In this document: positions 13,595-24,966 of the stretch, in pieces
How positions within the stretch are numbered: the stretch's first letter is position 1
Layout: the number at the start of each line of letters is the position of its first letter
Assembly: GCF_000208745.1 (NCBI RefSeq)
Contig: NC_030859.1
Location: forward strand, 9,345,188-9,409,187
DNA: 64,000 bases
Direction of reading: 5' to 3'
DNA from: Theobroma cacao
Lineage: Eukaryota; Streptophyta; Magnoliopsida; Malvales; Malvaceae
Notes under the pieces: generated by a model
What the model was told of the DNA's origin: nothing
What the model saw: the letters and a program-made list of their open reading frames with translations, nothing else
The model's database searches: none
Program-made: the position numbers and the translations under genes

Positions 13595-14674
13595 CTAAAG
13601 GTAAGGATTTTCACTCCCAAAAGCTTGCCTGTTATGGATTTTGTTTCTCTCTCTAAAAGCTAGAAATTTTTCTAAGTTTTCAAGATTTGGCTAGATCTCT
13701 CCACTAAAAGCTCACCAAGGAGGAAAAATAGGTAAAATAAGTTGTTACTTAATGGATATGAGGTTTGGATGAAAGTTTGGTGGAAATAATTGGAAATAAA
13801 TGAAGATTAAATGGTTAGAAGTGGGTATTTGAAGTATTTCAAAATTATTAGGTTTTTTTAAGAATATTGATGATTAAATTTCATTTTTTTGGGACCTTGA
13901 GAGTATTGATGATTGAATATCATTTTTAGGTGTTATTGGAGTAATTTGAGCTTGCTGTAGAAGCCAAGCTTTCGATGAAAGGTGCTAAATGGAAAAAGCA
14001 CGCTTCAAGAGGGGGTAGATATGGCATTTTTAATTATTTTAGTATAAGTAAGCATGCCTACTCTACAACCTCGCATGAAAACGTATTTTGGTGAAGTTTG
14101 TGATGTGAAAAATGATTTCAAGCTTGTTTTAAGAAAGCTAGATAAAATATGTAAATAAGTTATCATGTATTTAGTTTTGAGCATGGGGAACAAGCCTTCC
14201 AAGTGTTTGATACCTTTAAGAAAACCCATGTTTGTTTGTGACTAGTTAATGATCAAGAATATACTTGCTTGAGATGAACCTTGTTCACTTGCATTTATTT
14301 TATTTGAATCTTTGTCCTTAGATGGCAAGTGGATTTATTTATTCATTTGTAAATGAATGTTTAGATATTTGGAATCATAGCATAAAAATGTTTCAATGGA
14401 GCCCACTTGAGTTATGGACCTGTAGCTAGTAATAGTAGACATAAACCATTGTGCACAATGCTTAGCTTGATTGGGTAGTTGACATGGTCCTACCCCTTTG
14501 ATATGACTTTGATTGGTAGTTGACATAGTCTTACCCTTGATTTGGTTTTGTGGTAGTTGATACAGTCATATCACCTGTGATATATGGTCGATGGATATCA
14601 TTTATCCGACCACTTTAGTGCTACAACACACTTCAATTTGGTTGTTCATACTACTTAGTGCTCCACAACTATGT

Positions 14675-16999
14675 TGTCACAACCTAAATTTCGGGCCATG
14701 ACCAGTGCATGGACCCAATGGGCATAGCCCACTAAGCCCAAGCAAGCCTATTTATATGACCTGTTCATTATTCCATCAAAAGTTGCTAAAGTCGCATTTC
14801 ATAATTCCAATTCAATATAATGCTAACCATTACCATCTCATAGTGGCATTACCAATCAAAATATACATATATTGTCTAAAACATATATCTTAATAATTTA
14901 CATCGGGTTTGTCTATATACAACAAAAGGGATACTCGATTTCCAGTGGAGAGACCCAACGAAAGTACAGCTATTAAATGTTGAGATACCTACCAAGGAGA
15001 CGAATCTATGAGGACACCTTGACCTAATTACCGACTGCCTCCTAATATGAAAACATGAAGTTGAAAACCGTAAGTATAAACCCAGTGAGTGAACAAAGGA
15101 AGGGAACAAGCAAACGATAAGAAAAGTTTAAAGAAATCATGATGCACTTATTTTCAAAAACAATGCAATTTAGTTTAGTTCTTATTAAACCCCCTCATTA
15201 AACCCTTAATTGGTTAATCACTTGATGATGAAAGATCTATACATAACAAAGAATTTGAAGAGTGAAAACTTTAGTAGCATTCAAGCAAGTCAAGCGAAAT
15301 GACTGATCCTCACTGCAGTGGAAAGGCATTCTCGCTACAGCAATGAATTTTCACTGCAGCAAAATTTGGGCTCAAATCATTAGCTGGCCAAGGGTTTCTC
15401 ACTAAAACTCCTAATTTCAAACTTAATTAATTAATTCCTTGATGTTGGAAGTCCATTATCAACTATGATGCTAAAGAAGTGGAAAATAGGGCAGAAACCA
15501 AACAAGGTAGCAAGCACGACAGAATGTTTCTCGCTGCAGCGAAACCACCTGTAGACATCTTGTTGCAGCGAGTTACGAGACTGTAGCCAGCCTCCCAACC
15601 CAAGAGTTTCTCGTTGCAGCGAGAATGATTCTCACTGCTGCGAGAAACAGGACACCAAGAGAAAATTTTCATTATATCAAGAAAAGGTCATTCTGCTGCA
15701 ATGACAAAATCAACTTGAAAATACTTAGCAATTTCCAAGGTTCAACATGCAAGATTTCACATACATTACAACCATATACCATATTCATGAACTTTCTATT
15801 TCATAAAAATATATATATATACATACATAACCACCAATACCACCACCGCCTCACTTAGCTCATGTGCAACCCCCACATCGCGCACATAGCTAGAGTCATT
15901 GTGTGCATCCCCCACATCGTGCCCAACTAATATCGTCGTGTGCATCCCTCACATCGCTCACAGGCAATATCAACATCCACACTCTCGCACCCGTCATCAC
16001 CGGCATGTGCATCCCCCACATCGTGCACATTTACGGTTATATTTATTACACAATATTAACTGTCAATACACAACTTGTATACATATATATCAGCATCCTA
16101 TAGGAGCACAAGGATTCATCATATTGCACACTCACCACATAAAACGTTTTAATAAAAGCTTGTTCCCATGCATAATCTTTAAGAAAAAATCAAATAAAAA
16201 TCATTCACATGCTTCATCCAAATACCAATACATTTCCTAAAAATGTTTTAAATGCAAGTTCACTCACCTTGGTGGATTTACAATTGAATTTCTTTTCAAA
16301 ATTCTTCAAAGCTAATAAAGGAAATCACCCTCTCTCTCTCTACACGTCCAACTAGTGAGTGGATGTACCTAAGAAAGACTTTTGAAGGCTATTGAGGTGT
16401 AAAAGTGGAAGAGCATGAAAAACCCTATGAAAGGGTGTAGAAAAACATGAGAAATAAAGCTAATTTGGGGAAGTTTTAAAGGTTTCAAAGGATACTTCCA
16501 TGAAAGGTGCCAAGAAACATGGAATGGAGAGGAGGATAGGAGGAAAAAGAAGAAGAGAAGCTGCTGGAAAACTGAAGAAAAGCTACTGGAGATTAGATAG
16601 TTATAGTTAAAGTGTATCCAATTTTCATTCAATTTACAATAATGCCCTTAACAAGGCCACTTATCTTCCTCCTTTCCTGTATGCACTCTTTTTACTCATT
16701 TAACACTAAGACAAAGTCCATAATAGTCTAAAAGTACTCGAGTTCATGAAAACTTAAAAATTTAGGCTCGAGGTGCAAAACGACCATTTTGCCCTTACCT
16801 TGGAAATCATCATTATTTCTATTTCCTTCATCATTTTATCCTTATTTTCATCATTCATTTATGCCCTAGGCCTACTTAGGCCTTAAAAATGTTTAAAAGC
16901 ATACTTCTAGGGGCTCACTAAAGAAATGATAAAATTACCCCTAGTCAGTGATATCGCGTCTACTTTTAGCTACGAGTCTATAAAGATAAAGGTCTCACA
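14675..16999 (-). mobile_element. Solo LTR, family T, TSD TATGT
   Basis: On the plus strand it runs from TGTCACAACC to GGTCTCACA; on the minus strand it starts TGTGAGACC and ends GTTGTGACA. A perfect 5-bp duplication, TATGT, flanks it (14670-14674 and 17000-17004). Inside are a palindrome cluster of Pst I-centred CTCGCTGCAGCGAG variants (about 15300-15650) and a minisatellite (about 15858-16020, GTGCATCCCCCACATCG type). No internal domain is present. All open frames inside are translations of these repeats. Confidence 0.85.
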
Positions 17000-17683
17000 T
17001 ATGTGAAATGATACTTGATACTATGAAATTGGAACTTGATATTTGCTTGAATTTTGGACTTTGCTTTGGATTACTTTGCATTTGTTTTAAAAGTATTTTT
17101 GACAAATACTCTCCCGTTTAGCTTGTTCCCCTTCCCCATATTTGCTCACGGAGTTATTTATAACTCATACATGTAAGATGCAATTGTTTTGTAGATCCAT
17201 AGTTGCTTGGCTCATTGTCTGTTGGGATAAGCCAATACTTCAATCAATCTCAGGTAGGTAAACATATGTTATCCAGTAGGCGTTAGCCCTTTTGTTTCTG
17301 GGTCATACTTCGTCAATCTTATTTGGGGTGGTTTGTTATGTCTGGCTACTATGGATAATATTTTGTTTATGTCTTGTATTTCATGACATGTATTTTGATA
17401 GTTGCCGCGAGATGGCTACACTTTGTATTTGCCACGGGATGGCCATATTTGTTAGTTTGCAATATGTTGCGTTTGCATTTTGAGCACGGGGAGAGTGCAA
17501 ATTTGATGTGATATATACATATCTTTTATGTTATAATATGTTCATTCATGTATGATATACGGTTCCATGGTGATGACTCCTATGAGGTAATTCTAAATAT
17601 TAGTTTTTCTTTGCACATTTTTAGACTTGCATGCCCATTGATACCTTTGCGTCGATCATGGCCCCTAGATTTGAATCATGACA

Positions 17684-18570
17684 ATCAGATAGAAAAATCT
17701 TTAACAGCTAAGGAAACCTTTTCTCCAAGAAGATCAAAAGAGGGATTTTTCTATAATAGGGAGAGAGATAGTGTTACAAACAAGTAAAACATGATTTGTT
17801 GGGAGGTGATTGAGAGGAAGATTAAAATATGCTTGAAGTGTTGAGTGTTGTGGCAACTGTTAATGGACAAAGTGTTATACATTGAAATCATTTCATTTCA
17901 TTTCCTTATTTTATTACTAATTAGTAATAATGAATATCAACATTATTTGAATACTTTATATTAATCCCTAACCTTCTCAGTTAATTAACAACATTATCTC
18001 GATGCTTTAAGTTGTTAAACAAGAAGGTTGTCTATGTAATAGGTAATAATTTAGCAACAACAACATTAACATTCATTCAAAAGCAATGTTCCTCAACCTT
18101 TTCATTAGCGTTATCAATGTCCCTACGTATAGGTGTGAGCATTCAAAAGTACTATGGATAAATTACCATGTCTTAAAGGACATGAATTTAAGCTTTTTGT
18201 GTAAACAAAATTAGTCTTCCTCCTTTCCAATAAATTATTCAATTAAGTAATAATGATGTGTAAGTTTAACAAAAAATTTCTTTTAAAATTAATGAGTTTT
18301 TATGTGCGAAAAGTCTTTAGGGTCACAAACAAGAGGCAGGAAGATGAGACAGATGATTACCAACTCCACAAGTGATTTGTTTGTCCAAATAAGTCAAGTT
18401 AACAGTAAAATATTTCAAATTGTACTCAATGATGTAAAGAACATGCCAACAAAGCAATACAAATTTAAGATAATTAAGCTCAAATTTATTCATTTATACT
18501 TTACATTTTCATTTAGGACAGAACAAAGTACAGTTTAGTCCCATGTAATTAGGCACATGCAAATGCTACA
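17684..18570. other. AT-rich intergenic DNA
   Basis: No gene or bounded repeat was recognised between the family W end and the small secreted-protein gene on the minus strand. Confidence 0.5.
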
Positions 18571-18969
18571 TTAGTTGTGAGGATGGCCATGAGTTTCAAC
18601 ATCGACCTTGTCGCTAGCGTATGTGCAGCACCTCTTGAAATTGATTCCAAGCTGATTAAATTTACAGAAACCAAATTTATAGCCTCCATATCCATTGTAG
18701 TTGGCATCATCTACCTTAACCTTAATTGTTTGAGTAGCCACCTCAATTGTAAACTCATGTTCAAACATGTTAGATTATTAAAGTTGGTTGTTTACATATT
18801 TCAACAAATGCAAAGATTATTTAGAGCAGGGGATAAATTAAGAAGCTAACTTAGCATTATTGATTTCTGTGGTAGTTTCAGCAAGGTGTCTAGTTGCCAC
18901 CCCTGAAAAGATAAGAAAAACAATAACAACTATAAGAGTAAAGAGGAGGAAAGTTCTAGAACTCATCAT
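18571..18969 (-). CDS. Small secreted GRP-family protein, possibly a pseudogene
   Basis: Two minus-strand pieces fit the plant glycine-rich protein (GRP) family of short secreted wall or nodulin-like proteins. The first, read from the ATG at 18969, gives MMSSRTFLLFTLIVVIVFLI, a signal peptide, then ATRHLAETTTEINNAK, matching the family's N-terminal 'R-x-LAET' signature. The second (18571-18768) has DDANYNGYGGYKFGF, two Cys near the C terminus (KRCCTYASDKVDVET) and ends in PHN, the family's characteristic tail. The usual long GGYGG stretch is nearly absent. The pieces need an intron between about 18846 and 18770. A GT exists after NNA (AA/GTTAGC), but I found no acceptor that keeps the frame. 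It may be a real gene with an intron I mis-placed, or a decayed copy. A cell-wall or apoplast role is inferred from the family. Confidence 0.55.
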
Positions 18970-19319
18970 TCTTATCAAAGAAAAATAATGTTTGACCAAA
19001 ATATTTGGAAAGGGATATGCTTTAAACCAGGGCATTCACCATCTCTATTGTTAGCCTTGAGTTATATTATGTTTTGATTTGATAAAAATTATATGAGATC
19101 TTGCATTTAACGTTCAGCATTTGAATTGTCTCTATCATATTTTTCATTCCCTAAAGCACACATTTGTTTGAAAAGCCATGCATGATTAGAAAACATCACA
19201 AAGCTTTCAAACAATGAATCTTCAGCAAAGTAAATATAAAGCAAACATGCCTTGAATTAATATTTGATTACAAGAAAGAGGTAAGGAAGAAGTAAATGAA
19301 GAGAGGTACTAAAATTGTT
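18970..19319. other. Upstream region of the GRP-like gene
   Basis: AT-rich sequence without a recognised gene. It may contain the GRP-like promoter on the minus strand. No convincing TATA box was singled out. Confidence 0.4.
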
Positions 19320-19908
19320 AAGAAATCTTGAAGACACAAGGCGAGAGTCAACCCTAGAGAAGCTCAAGTTGATTCAATGGCAGAATGGTTGAAAAATGAA
19401 CGAAGAATTATTAAATAGAGAAGACATGGTTGACCCTATAAAACGCATAGTTGACTTGAGGTAGATTATAAAGCACAATTCAACATTTGGATAGTCATAG
19501 TTAACCCTAAAAAGGTTTAGTTGACCTTAAGGTAGAACACTCAAGAAATTCGAAGATTTAAAGAGCCATAGTCGACCTTGAAGGCACCATAGTCAACTAC
19601 ACTTGGGCAAACTTCAAAAACATGAGTTTCTGAAAGAGGATCTAGTATCAGACTTTAAGGGTCGGGTATAAAAGCCCTAGTTCATGATTTTTGAAAAACA
19701 TAGTTAACCTTAAGAGCATTGTAGTCAATCTTTAAGCTTTAGCAACAACCATGTTTAATTCAAACTTATGTCTAATGTCTCTAAACATCCTTGTGACTAT
19801 AAAAAGAGGTCATTGAGTCATTTTGAAGTAAGAAAAGATCAACACTTCATTTGAAAACCCAAGAGAGATGCTCAAGCTTACCTTTTCTTTCCAACCTTCA
19901 TCTTAGTC
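19320..19908 (+). repeat. LTR-like region with repeated TAGTCAACC/GTTGACC motifs
   Basis: Motifs of the form ATAGTTGACC, ATAGTCAAC and GTTAACCCT recur at roughly 50-90 bp spacing, often in inverted pairs (for example CATAGTCGACC near 19567 and CATAGTCAAC near 19587). They are followed by GACTATAAAAAG (about 19795), a possible TATA box. This resembles the U3 of a copia LTR and is cut at 19908 by the family C LTR. No gene is present. Confidence 0.4.
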
Positions 19909-21771
19909 TGTTGGGATGAGCCCTGTAGCTAATTGGGATTGGTTAAGGCTGCATTTCAATCATGTAATAATATCATTCATGTTGGATGATTAGAGGTTTT
20001 CCTTCATCAATAAGACGTTAATTATAATGGGTTATAAGTATAATTGGATGCATTCCATGAGATTAATATGCCTTGCAAGGGAACTGTAATGGGTTGCAGT
20101 TATGAGATCCCTATGCATGAAAGTATAATCTTTAAATATTCTTGGTTGATGTATCATTGAGACTGGACATCAATGATGCCTAAAGATTGGTACATTCTAT
20201 GTTTTTTACTTAAGAAGTAAGCAACCAATCTCATAGGTTGAAGTATAGAGATATTTGGAACTAGAATATAGGTTTTTGCTTAGGAGAGCAAGTTTATTGA
20301 ACATGACTCGCCATGAGAAGTGCATTTTGTATTTTTCTTAAGTTTATATGGAATACTTCTCATTTGTTAGTTGTGTAAATACTCCCCAGACTTGAGACAC
20401 AAGATTGTCTTATATGTGGAGTGTTATGCTTTGACTTCATCCCTACAGTTGCCTAACCAAAGATGTCAAAACAGAATGTTTTTGGGTATAGCATGAAGCA
20501 TGTGAAGGAAAATGAGTGGTCAAGAAAGGAATCATCACCCTAAGTGATTTAGGGGATATATCCTAATAGTTCTGGATTGATATTAGCTTGTTGAAGTCTT
20601 TGGCCAAAGTGACTTAGAGATCCTGAAAAAGAGTTTCATAAGTCTCTATAAAGCTAATGATCTAACTGTAGGAATGAATATGGAGGTCAATAAGAGTAGA
20701 CATTGCACCATATTCTTATCATCTCTAGGATATATGATGAGGGAATGAATTACACTGATAAATTGTACACTGAAAGGTTGTCAAAGAACCCTTTGACTCT
20801 CTTAACAATTGGGTGGCCATAATGCATTGTTAGATGCCAATCTTGGTCTATGAAATTGAATTAATTAATTTAATAAAAATTATAATTCAATTCCATTGCC
20901 AACATGTTAGGAACCTAATGGGTCACACACAATAAGTTGCATTATGAATTAAATTAGGAGTCTGATGATTTAAGTTGGAGTTAAATCATACACTAGGTTT
21001 TTAACTTTTCAAGACTTAATTAAACTAGTTTAATTAAGTATAAGGCCAATTTTATAATTAGTTATAATATTAAAGCCTCAATTGTAAACAAATAAAGTAA
21101 ATTAAATTAAATTTTAATTTATAATGACTTAATTAAAACGGTTTAATTAAGTGTTGGGCCAACATTATAAGGGTCATAATATTGAGGCCTTATTTGCAAT
21201 TTAAAAAGTTAATTAACCTAGATATAAATATTACTTTTTAGTTATTCCTCATAATACAAGTGGGACACAAAAGTTAGTTTTTTGAGTCGTCAGAAAACTA
21301 ACAAGAAAGCCTAACCGCACACTTTCGTGAGTGACTTGAAAAATACTTTTTCAACTTTGTTATTTGACTAAGAGGAGTGTCATTGTGTGGAGAGGACAAG
21401 TTGTTGTCCACCTTGCTAGCAAGAAGGCATAGTTGAGAAAGCTCCCTCCTTGTTAAGGTTCAAGTGCAATTGTGTGTGCAACCATTGGAGGCCAAACGCT
21501 TGGGTGGCTTAGGTTCTTCCTCCCTTTGTGGTGTACACAAGCTTTAGTAGAAACAGGAGTAGTGCCATATCTTTTCTTAATAAGGAGGATTTTCCATTGT
21601 GATTACGACATCATTTGGCTAGGTAATATTTTTTATTACTCCTCTTAAATGTTGTTTGTATTAAAATAACCAAGGTGATCCATGAGTGGTGGCATGGCAT
21701 GGTACATTTAAAATTTTTATTTTTCGCTGTATATGATAATTGTTATCTATGAGTTTCATGCCATTCTAGCA
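19909..21771 (+). mobile_element. 5' LTR, family C retrotransposon
   Basis: It runs from TGTTGGGATGAGCCC to CATTCTAGCA, 1863 bp, and is related over its length to 11736-13594. A primer-binding site follows after one base, so this is a 5' LTR and not a solo LTR. The matching 3' LTR was not found in the window. The preceding 5 bp are TAGTC. Confidence 0.8.
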
Positions 21772-21772
21772 A

Positions 21773-21785
21773 TGGTATCAGAGCC
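21773..21785 (+). other. Primer-binding site, tRNA-iMet
   Basis: TGGTATCAGAGCC is complementary to the 3' end of plant initiator tRNA-Met, the usual primer for Ty1/copia and many Ty3/gypsy reverse transcriptases. It lies one base after the LTR end. Confidence 0.85.
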
Positions 21786-22584
21786 TCCCTTGGCTCATTT
21801 TAATACAAACGATGTCTCATTGTTGTTGATTAAATGTTTATATTTGATATGAGCTGTTTGGGTTTAAGCTAGTAAGGATTTAAAATTTTTTAAAATCTGT
21901 TTGGCAATTGTTTCAATTTTCTTGATAAATTTAATTAGTGAATTTTAAATCTTAATTGTGATATACTAATATGAGTTTTAGTGTCTTGATTTTCCTAGAT
22001 TAGAAGTGCTTAAGATGCACAAATTAAATTCGTAAAATCATATTCAAGTTCATGATATTTTGGTGTAGTTTAAGAGGCAAAATTCGATTCTGTCCAGCAT
22101 TTGTTATGGTTTAGTTTTTAGTATTAAAAAGGCATCTAATGACCTTGAAAAACTTTAGAAAAATCATTAAAGCAATGTACTTTGGAATAGTTCCAAGAGG
22201 GATTGCTGGCCAAAGGTGAATGGTGGTACATTAGCCACAATGTACTTTGAAAGAGTTCAAATATTGCCAAAATTCAAAGTTCAAAAATCAAGGAATTTGA
22301 TCTCTAAGATTTTGGCATTGTCAATGCCACCTAAGCAACTGAAAAGTTGACTGTGTCCAGCAGACATAGGTCACAGTTTTTGAATTTTTTGGGCAACTTA
22401 TCTATATCCAAAAATTATAAAAAATTAATATGGAAAGGCTCCATATGTTGGCTGACCATAAAAAAAATTGAGGATTAAATTCTCTGATTTGGAGTCGCTC
22501 TAAAGCATAGAACTATAACTGCACCATTGCTACCAGTAGTAACAAAAAGTCATTTCCTCTAATTGAGGATTGCTTCATTAAGAT
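21786..22584 (+). mobile_element. Non-coding start of the family C internal domain
   Basis: AT-rich sequence after the PBS with no gag frame recognised. It is cut by the T solo LTR at 22585. Whether it once joined directly to 24967 onward is not settled. Confidence 0.4.
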
Positions 22585-24966
22585 TGTGAGACCTCGACCT
22601 CTATAGACTCGTAATTAGAAGTAGACGCGATAACATAAACTAAGGGTAATTTCGTCATTTCCTCTAATAAGCTCCCAAAAGAAGGTTTTCTAATATTTTT
22701 AAGGTCTAAGTGGGCATAAGAACCAAATGAATGATGTATAATGATGAAAACACGAAGAAAACTAGAAGTGACAATAATTTTCACATTAGGGGCAAAATGG
22801 TCATTTTGCACCTCGAGTCAAAGATTCTAAGTTTTGTGAACTCGAGTACTTTTAGACTATTATGGACCTTGTCTTTGTGTTAAAAGAGTGAAAAATTGCA
22901 AATGGGAAGGGAGGAAGACAAGTGGCCTTGTTAAGGGCATTTCGGTAATTAAGTAAAGTTGGATAAACTTTGACTATAAAGATCTCATTTTTTTCCAGCA
23001 GCTTCTTCATCTCTCCAACAACTTCTTCTTCTTCTTCCTCCCATCTCACGTTTCTTTCATCCTCCATGAAAGCTTCTCTCAAAGCTTTCATTACCTTCCC
23101 AAGCTAACCTTAAATTTCATGCTTTTGTGCACTTTTTCATAGAACCTTTGTGCTCTTTCATTCTCTCACTTTAAAACCCTTGGAGAGTCTTACTTCCATA
23201 CTTTCTCTCACTAGCTAGGTGTTTTAGAGAGGGAAAGAGGGAGCTTCTATAATAACTTGAAAATTTTTGGAAAGAAATTCAATTACAAAACTACCAAGGT
23301 TCCAACGAAGCCCTATTGCCCCATTTGGACCATTAAAGGAAGTTGGAGTTGGGTAACCATTTAACAAATACCGGTGAGTGAACTTGCATTTCAAAATGTT
23401 TTGAGAAGTGCTTACATGTTTAAATGAATCATTTGAAAGTTCATTTGTTTTTGCTTTAAAAATATACCTGGGGAACAAGCCTTTGGTAAAATATTTATAT
23501 CTTGTGAAAATGTGCCATATAAATGGTTCCTGTGTTATCATATTGTATGGATATGTATATTTTGCATTGGTTGTTCTTTTTGGTGTGATAATGATGACCC
23601 AGCTATGAGCATGTGGGAGTGCACATGTGCTGATGATGACCTAGCTATGTGTGATGTAGGAGTGCACATGAGCTGATGATGACCCGGCCATGTGCGAGTA
23701 GGGAGTGCACATGAGCTGAGTGTGGAGGGATGGTATGCATGATAGTGTATGTATATATATCAATGTTATAGAAAGTTTATGAAAATGTTTGTGATTGTAT
23801 AGCATGATGAATCTTGAAAATTTCCCATTTACTTGAAAAAATGATACAGCACCAAATGGATGTTTAGTGCAAAAGAGGTTCCTTTTTATCTAAGTGCTCT
23901 ACTTCTCGTTGTAGCGAGAAACATTCTGTTTTACTACTTGAAACTTGCTGCAGCGAGAAACATTCTATTTAGTCGCTTGAAACTCGCTGCAGCGAGAAAC
24001 TTTCTGTTTTGCCTCTTGAATCTCGCTGCAGGGAGAAACTTTCTATCCTACATGCTCCCTTGTTTGGTTGCTGCCGCATTTTCCATTTCATTAACACCAT
24101 AGTTGATCATGGACTCCCAACATTAAGGAATTTATTTAATTAAGTTTGAAATGAGGGGTTTTAGAGAGAAACCCTCCGTCAGTTGGGAAACCCTTGGCCA
24201 GCTGATAATTTGAGCCCAAATTTTGTTGTAGCGAAAATTCATTCTCGCTCCAGCGTAATGCCTTTTCGTTGCAACGAGGACCCGTTGTTTCATTTGACTT
24301 GCTTGAATGTTACTAAAGCTTTCATTCTTTAAATCCTTTGTTATGCATGGATCCTTCATCATCAAGTGATTTACCAACTAAGGGTTTAATGAGGGATTTT
24401 AATAAGAACTAAACTAAATTGCATTGTTTGGAAAATAAATGCATAATGATTTCTTTAAACTTTCCTTCTCATTTTCTTGTTCCCTTCTTATGTTCACTCA
24501 TTGAGTTGTACTCACCATTTTCAACTTCATGTTTTCAGATCAGGAGGCAGTTGGAACTTAGGTCGAGGTGTGCACATAGTTTCATCTCCTTGGTAGGTGT
24601 CTTGCCATTTTGTAGTTGCACCTTCACCTTGGTCACTCCGTTGGAAGTCCAAAGTCATTTTTGTTTGTAAATACGTACATGTGATGTAAAGTACTAAGAT
24701 GTATGCCTTAGACCATATACGTATATTTTGATTGGTAAAGCCACCATAAATGGCAATGGCTAATGTTATTTTGGGCTAATATAAATGAAGTTCTTGATTG
24801 TTATAACTTACTATTAAAGTACTTCAGGGTTGAGATTATGAGATGCAAATATAGGAATAGTTAACGGGATGATGAGCAGGATTATATAAATAGGCTTGCT
24901 TGGGCTTAGTGGACTATGTCCATTAAGTCCATGCGCCGGTCATGGCCTGGAAATTGGGTTGTGACA
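22585..24966 (+). mobile_element. Solo LTR, family T
   Basis: It starts TGTGAGACCTCGACC and ends GGGTTGTGACA. The flanks are AAGAT (22580-22584) and TAGAT (24967-24971), a 4-of-5 match for a target duplication. A possible TATA box (ACTATAAAGATC) lies near 22975, followed by a CTTCTTCTTC leader. It carries a minisatellite (about 23593-23722), a palindrome cluster (23897-24280) and the block CTTCATGTTTTCAGATCAGG. Its frames, including 23860-24102 with repeated LAAARN, come from these repeats. Confidence 0.8.
23897..24050 (+). repeat. 39-bp tandem of Pst I-centred palindromes
   Basis: About four units of 39 bp, each holding a variant of the perfect palindrome TTCTCGCTGCAGCGAGAA plus the tail ACATTCTGTTT. 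Because 39 is divisible by three, the array stays open and translates into a 13-residue repeat. No protein is implied. Regular palindromic repeats like this can look like CRISPR, but this is an LTR of a plant nuclear element. Confidence 0.8.

Larger units (their letters stand above)
11100..17683 (+). mobile_element. Diverged LTR-like sequence (family W), split by two solo LTRs
   Basis: The pieces at about 11100-11735, 13600-14674 and 17005-17683 read as one old LTR. The last piece contains GTTCCCCTTCCCCATATTTG followed by a sequence like the family T block GTTCCCTTCTTATGTTCACT, and it ends TTTGAATCATGACA at 17683, like a T LTR terminus. The middle piece has an imperfect tandem of about 48 bp (about 14470-14570, GTAGTTGACATGGTCCTACC type). 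No PBS follows the end, so this looks like a solo or relic LTR. The 5' end and target duplication were not found. Confidence 0.4.

Noticed and set aside
23860..24102. CRISPR-like array or repeat protein (LAAARN repeats)
   Set aside because: Plant nuclear LTR context. The spacers are near-copies of each other, not unique, and the frame is open only because 39 is a multiple of three.
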